Assembly (NCBI GenBank): GCA_013152045.1
Contig: JAADGZ010000168.1
Span: forward strand, 1 to 9,178
Reading direction: 5' to 3'
Origin: Gammaproteobacteria bacterium
Lineage (GTDB): Bacteria; Pseudomonadota; Gammaproteobacteria; UBA6429; Thiohalophilaceae
Length of the DNA: 9,178 nt
Part shown: positions 7,199 to 9,178 of the stretch, one piece after another
How the letters are laid out: each line of letters starts with the position of its first letter
Position numbering within the stretch: the stretch's first letter is position 1
Position numbers and translations under genes: made by a program
Notes under the pieces: model-generated
Told to the model about the DNA's origin: nothing
The model's database searches: none
Seen by the model: the letters and a program-made list of their open reading frames with translations, nothing else

Positions 7199-7311
7199 TT
7201 AAACCAGTCCGGCACGACTTGCCTCCCTGACCGTCATGCCGACAAAACGGCCGTCCTCAAGTGCAAGAACGCGGTCGGCAATATCCAGAATGCGCGGGTC
7301 GTAGGTCACCA
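7199..7311. repeat. diverged direct repeat, right copy (partner 5751-5863)
   Basis: This is the 3' end of the intact devA gene. It matches 5751-5863 with 12 mismatches in 113 positions by hand count. Eight of the twelve are synonymous in the ATPase frame. Confidence 0.85.
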
Positions 7312-7918
7312 GCAGGATAGTTGAGCCTTGCTTGGTGGCAAGATCATGCAACTGTTCCACGACTACCCGTCCTGTCTTGCCGTCCAGCGATGCCGTCGGT
7401 TCGTCGGCAAGAATGATCTTTGGGCGCATCACAAGGGCGCGCGCAATTGCCACTCGCTGTCTCTGCCCACCGGAAAGCTGGCGGGGAAACTTGTCAACAT
7501 GATCGCTAAGACCGATCTGCTTGAGGATGTTGTCTGCCGCCGCAGAGGGCGACTGGATTTCCGGGTGCAGCCGCAGCCCCATCATCAGGTTCTGGTGTGC
7601 CGTCAGTGCATCGATCAGGTTGTGGAGCTGGAAAATAAAACCGATATTCTGACGTGCCTCACGCAGCACTTTCTGAGGTGCACCGTACAATTCGCAACCC
7701 ATCAATCGGACGCTGCCTTCCTGCAAACGCCTGAGGGCACCGATCAGGGTTAGAAATGTCGTTTTTCCCGAACCGGAAGGCCCGGTGACAATCACTACCT
7801 CGCCCGCATTTATTGCACCTGTCAGCGAAAAAAGCACCTGGCGGCGCAGATGACCTTCACCAAAGGAATAGTTGACGTTATTGAATTCAATAATGGGATG
7901 TTTATCGGAAGCGTTCAT
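7199..7918 (-). CDS. devA: DevA-like ABC exporter ATP-binding protein
   Basis: A 239-residue nucleotide-binding subunit that would power the permease encoded just upstream. Walker A GPSGSGKT (46-53), Q-loop FIFQLHNL with Q97, signature LSGGQRQR (148-155), Walker B IILADEP (168-174) and D-loop SLDG are all intact. [19 protein letters not shown] and the C-terminal [18 protein letters not shown] are characteristic of the DevA branch (heterocyst glycolipid exporter of cyanobacteria and proteobacterial homologues) within the MacB/LolD-like group. At the H-loop, where LLVTHD is expected, the protein reads LLVTYD, so Tyr206 replaces the switch histidine. The ATG at 7918 is used because it overlaps the devC stop (ATGA on the minus strand, 7915-7918) and the ATPase fold begins right after it; the open frame extends to 7984 but lies inside devC. 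The gene is convergent with the phospholipase gene. The exported substrate cannot be inferred. Confidence 0.9.
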   Translation of the reverse strand: MNASDKHPIIEFNNVNYSFGEGHLRRQVLFSLTGAINAGEVVIVTGPSGSGKTTFLTLIGALRRLQEGSVRLMGCELYGAPQKVLREARQNIGFIFQLHNLIDALTAHQNLMMGLRLHPEIQSPSAAADNILKQIGLSDHVDKFPRQLSGGQRQRVAIARALVMRPKIILADEPTASLDGKTGRVVVEQLHDLATKQGSTILLVTYDPRILDIADRVLALEDGRFVGMTVREASRAGLV

Positions 7919-9090
7919 CGGAAGAGTTCCGCGGGATCCGCCTTTTTCAAATGCCGCATGGCAAGCAGTCCTGCCAGCATGCACATAATGGTCGTAGAGG
8001 TGAAAGCTATGGCCGCTTTATCCAGGCTCAGGATCATCGTATAGCCGGTTGATGCAGCCGTGTAACGATAGATTATCCACGACAGGAGCGTACCGGGAAT
8101 GAAGCCCAGTACCGACAGGATAAGCGATTGCTTGAGCACCAGGGCGGAAAAAAAATGGTCGGAATAACCCATTGCCTTGAGCGTTGCGAATTCGGGCAGG
8201 TGGTTGATCACATTAGTGTAGAGAATCTGGTAGACGATCACCGCGCCGATGATAAATCCCATAATGGCGCCGACGATAAACAGGAAACCGATTGCCGCTG
8301 TCTTGTTCCAGTAGTCTATTTCATGCTGGACAAATTCAGCGCGCGTCAACACCTTGATGTCTTTACCACCAAGAATATTGCTAATTTTTTTGCGCATAAT
8401 CTGTGGATCAACACCCTGATCCAGGCGCACGAGGCCAACATTTACCAGCCCTGGAGAGTCATTCGGGAAAAGCGAGAAAAACGTCTGCTCTCCCATCAGG
8501 ATATTACCGAAAGCCGCAAAGGTGACGCCGATATCAATGAGTCCATCAACGGTGACACTGTGGCCTTCTACCGTAGCGGCAAAGAGCCCATCGCGATTGA
8601 AACGCTCAACCACGTTGCCGAAATAATTGCTGAGGCCCTTTCTGTCAAATAGAACCCGCCCGCTAACAGTGAGCTTGTTTTCCTGGGCAATGACATCCGA
8701 CAGGGTCAGCATACGGCTTCCTGGCTGAAGGCCCATACACAAGATCCAACGCTGATAACCTGTATTGATATTTTTAAAACTACAGAACGAATAATAAAGG
8801 GGAAGCACTTCATCGACGCCGGCAACACCGGCCGCCTGCATCAGCCTTGGGCGGGCGAAGTCATGTTGCGAGCCAAAGAATTCAAACCCGGCGGGTATAA
8901 TAACCAGTTGTGTATTCAGGTGTTTGAGCACCTTGGTGGCGCTGTCGTTCATTGCCGAATAAAAACCGATCTGCACCAGAATCAATAAAACGGCAAAACT
9001 TATTCCGGCGAGTGCAGCGGCAAGCCGACGCTTCTCAAAGATGATCTGACGCCATGCGAGCGAGAATCTCTCCTGGCCAGAATGTCTCAT
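7915..9090 (-). CDS. devC: DevC-like ABC exporter permease (FtsX/MacB-type)
   Basis: A 391-residue inner-membrane permease with the layout of the DevC family: a short cytoplasmic N-terminus (FSLAWRQIIFEKRRLAAALAGI), a first helix at about 24-46, a periplasmic domain of roughly 215 residues, and three C-terminal helices at about 264-290, 315-342 and 358-378. Between helices 2 and 3 the sequence LPEFATLKAMGYS (298-310) is the conserved cytoplasmic loop of FtsX-like permeases that contacts the ATPase. PLYYSFCSFKN (97-107) in the periplasmic domain is also DevC-like. Length is normal for DevC (about 385-390). It is followed by devA with a 4 nt overlap. In known systems (Nostoc DevBCA-TolC) a membrane-fusion protein DevB accompanies these two; none is seen here, although the window ends only 88 bp upstream. 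The start is backed by GGAGAG at 9099-9104. Confidence 0.88.
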   Translation of the reverse strand: MRHSGQERFSLAWRQIIFEKRRLAAALAGISFAVLLILVQIGFYSAMNDSATKVLKHLNTQLVIIPAGFEFFGSQHDFARPRLMQAAGVAGVDEVLPLYYSFCSFKNINTGYQRWILCMGLQPGSRMLTLSDVIAQENKLTVSGRVLFDRKGLSNYFGNVVERFNRDGLFAATVEGHSVTVDGLIDIGVTFAAFGNILMGEQTFFSLFPNDSPGLVNVGLVRLDQGVDPQIMRKKISNILGGKDIKVLTRAEFVQHEIDYWNKTAAIGFLFIVGAIMGFIIGAVIVYQILYTNVINHLPEFATLKAMGYSDHFFSALVLKQSLILSVLGFIPGTLLSWIIYRYTAASTGYTMILSLDKAAIAFTSTTIMCMLAGLLAMRHLKKADPAELFR

Positions 9091-9098
9091 AATTCAAT

Positions 9099-9104
9099 CT
9101 CTCC
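9099..9104 (-). promoter_or_regulatory. Shine-Dalgarno site of devC
   Basis: On the minus strand GGAGAG lies 8 nt before the ATG at 9090-9088. It is a strong match and settles the devC start. Confidence 0.75.
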
Positions 9105-9156
9105 GGGTCGGATTCCCCGTTGCCTGCAGTGAAATAATTTATTGCCCTAAACAATT

Positions 9157-9178
9157 GTAGGAGCGGACCCTTGGGCCG
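9157..9178. repeat. possible REP element (GTAG-type), cut by the window edge
   Basis: The last bases read GTAGGAGCGGACCCTTGGGCCG. They start with the GTAG tetranucleotide typical of REP elements, followed by an imperfect palindrome, CGG(A)CCC-TT-GGGCCG, in which one A is bulged. 'GTAGGAGCGG' followed by a GC-rich hairpin is a familiar form of dispersed intergenic repeat in gammaproteobacteria. Only one incomplete copy is visible, so repetition in the genome cannot be shown here. Confidence 0.5.

Noticed and set aside
8128..8652. Plus-strand open frame of 174 codons inside devC
   Set aside because: It lies antisense to the periplasmic domain and helices of DevC, which are clearly coding; no domain or ribosome site supports it.

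Overview
The window looks like chromosomal DNA of a Gram-negative proteobacterium, probably a gamma- or betaproteobacterium. The signs are a secreted three-heme cytochrome c, a DevCA-type exporter that normally needs an outer-membrane partner, Shine-Dalgarno-led tightly packed genes, and the start of what looks like a GTAG-type REP element at the right edge. No taxon can be named from the sequence alone.

Left part (1-5735, all plus strand): the 3' end of a small glycine-rich membrane protein gene, a DedA-family membrane protein, the glycogen debranching enzyme GlgX, a three-heme periplasmic cytochrome c, and glucose-6-phosphate dehydrogenase (zwf). dedA and glgX overlap by 4 nt (ATGA), and the later gaps are 15 and 71 bp, so this may be one transcription unit. 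GlgX releases chains from glycogen and Zwf feeds glucose-6-phosphate into the oxidative pentose phosphate or Entner-Doudoroff route. The cytochrome resembles electron-accepting subunits of periplasmic sugar/alcohol dehydrogenases, but its dehydrogenase is not in the window.

Middle part (5736-7198): a scar followed by a gene. Just after zwf lies the last ~38 codons of a second DevA-like ATPase gene (minus strand, 89% identical over 113 bp to the intact devA 1.4 kb away). It is joined near 5864-5870 to the 3' part (79 codons, no start codon) of an isoprenylcysteine-methyltransferase-like membrane protein gene on the plus strand. Both fragments have lost their 5' ends at the same junction, as expected from one deletion between two divergent genes. 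The methyltransferase fragment ends 4 nt before the start of an intact patatin-like phospholipase gene, its likely former operon partner.

Right part (7199-9178, minus strand): a two-gene ABC exporter unit, devC (permease) then devA (ATPase), overlapping by 4 nt. A membrane-fusion partner (DevB) would be expected upstream, beyond the window, but a REP-like sequence begins at the right edge. The ATPase carries Tyr where the switch histidine is expected, and so does the remnant copy.

I see no CRISPR array, transposase, integrase, tRNA or rRNA. The most unusual content is the two-fragment scar with its diverged devA repeat; the rest is recognisable metabolism and transport.
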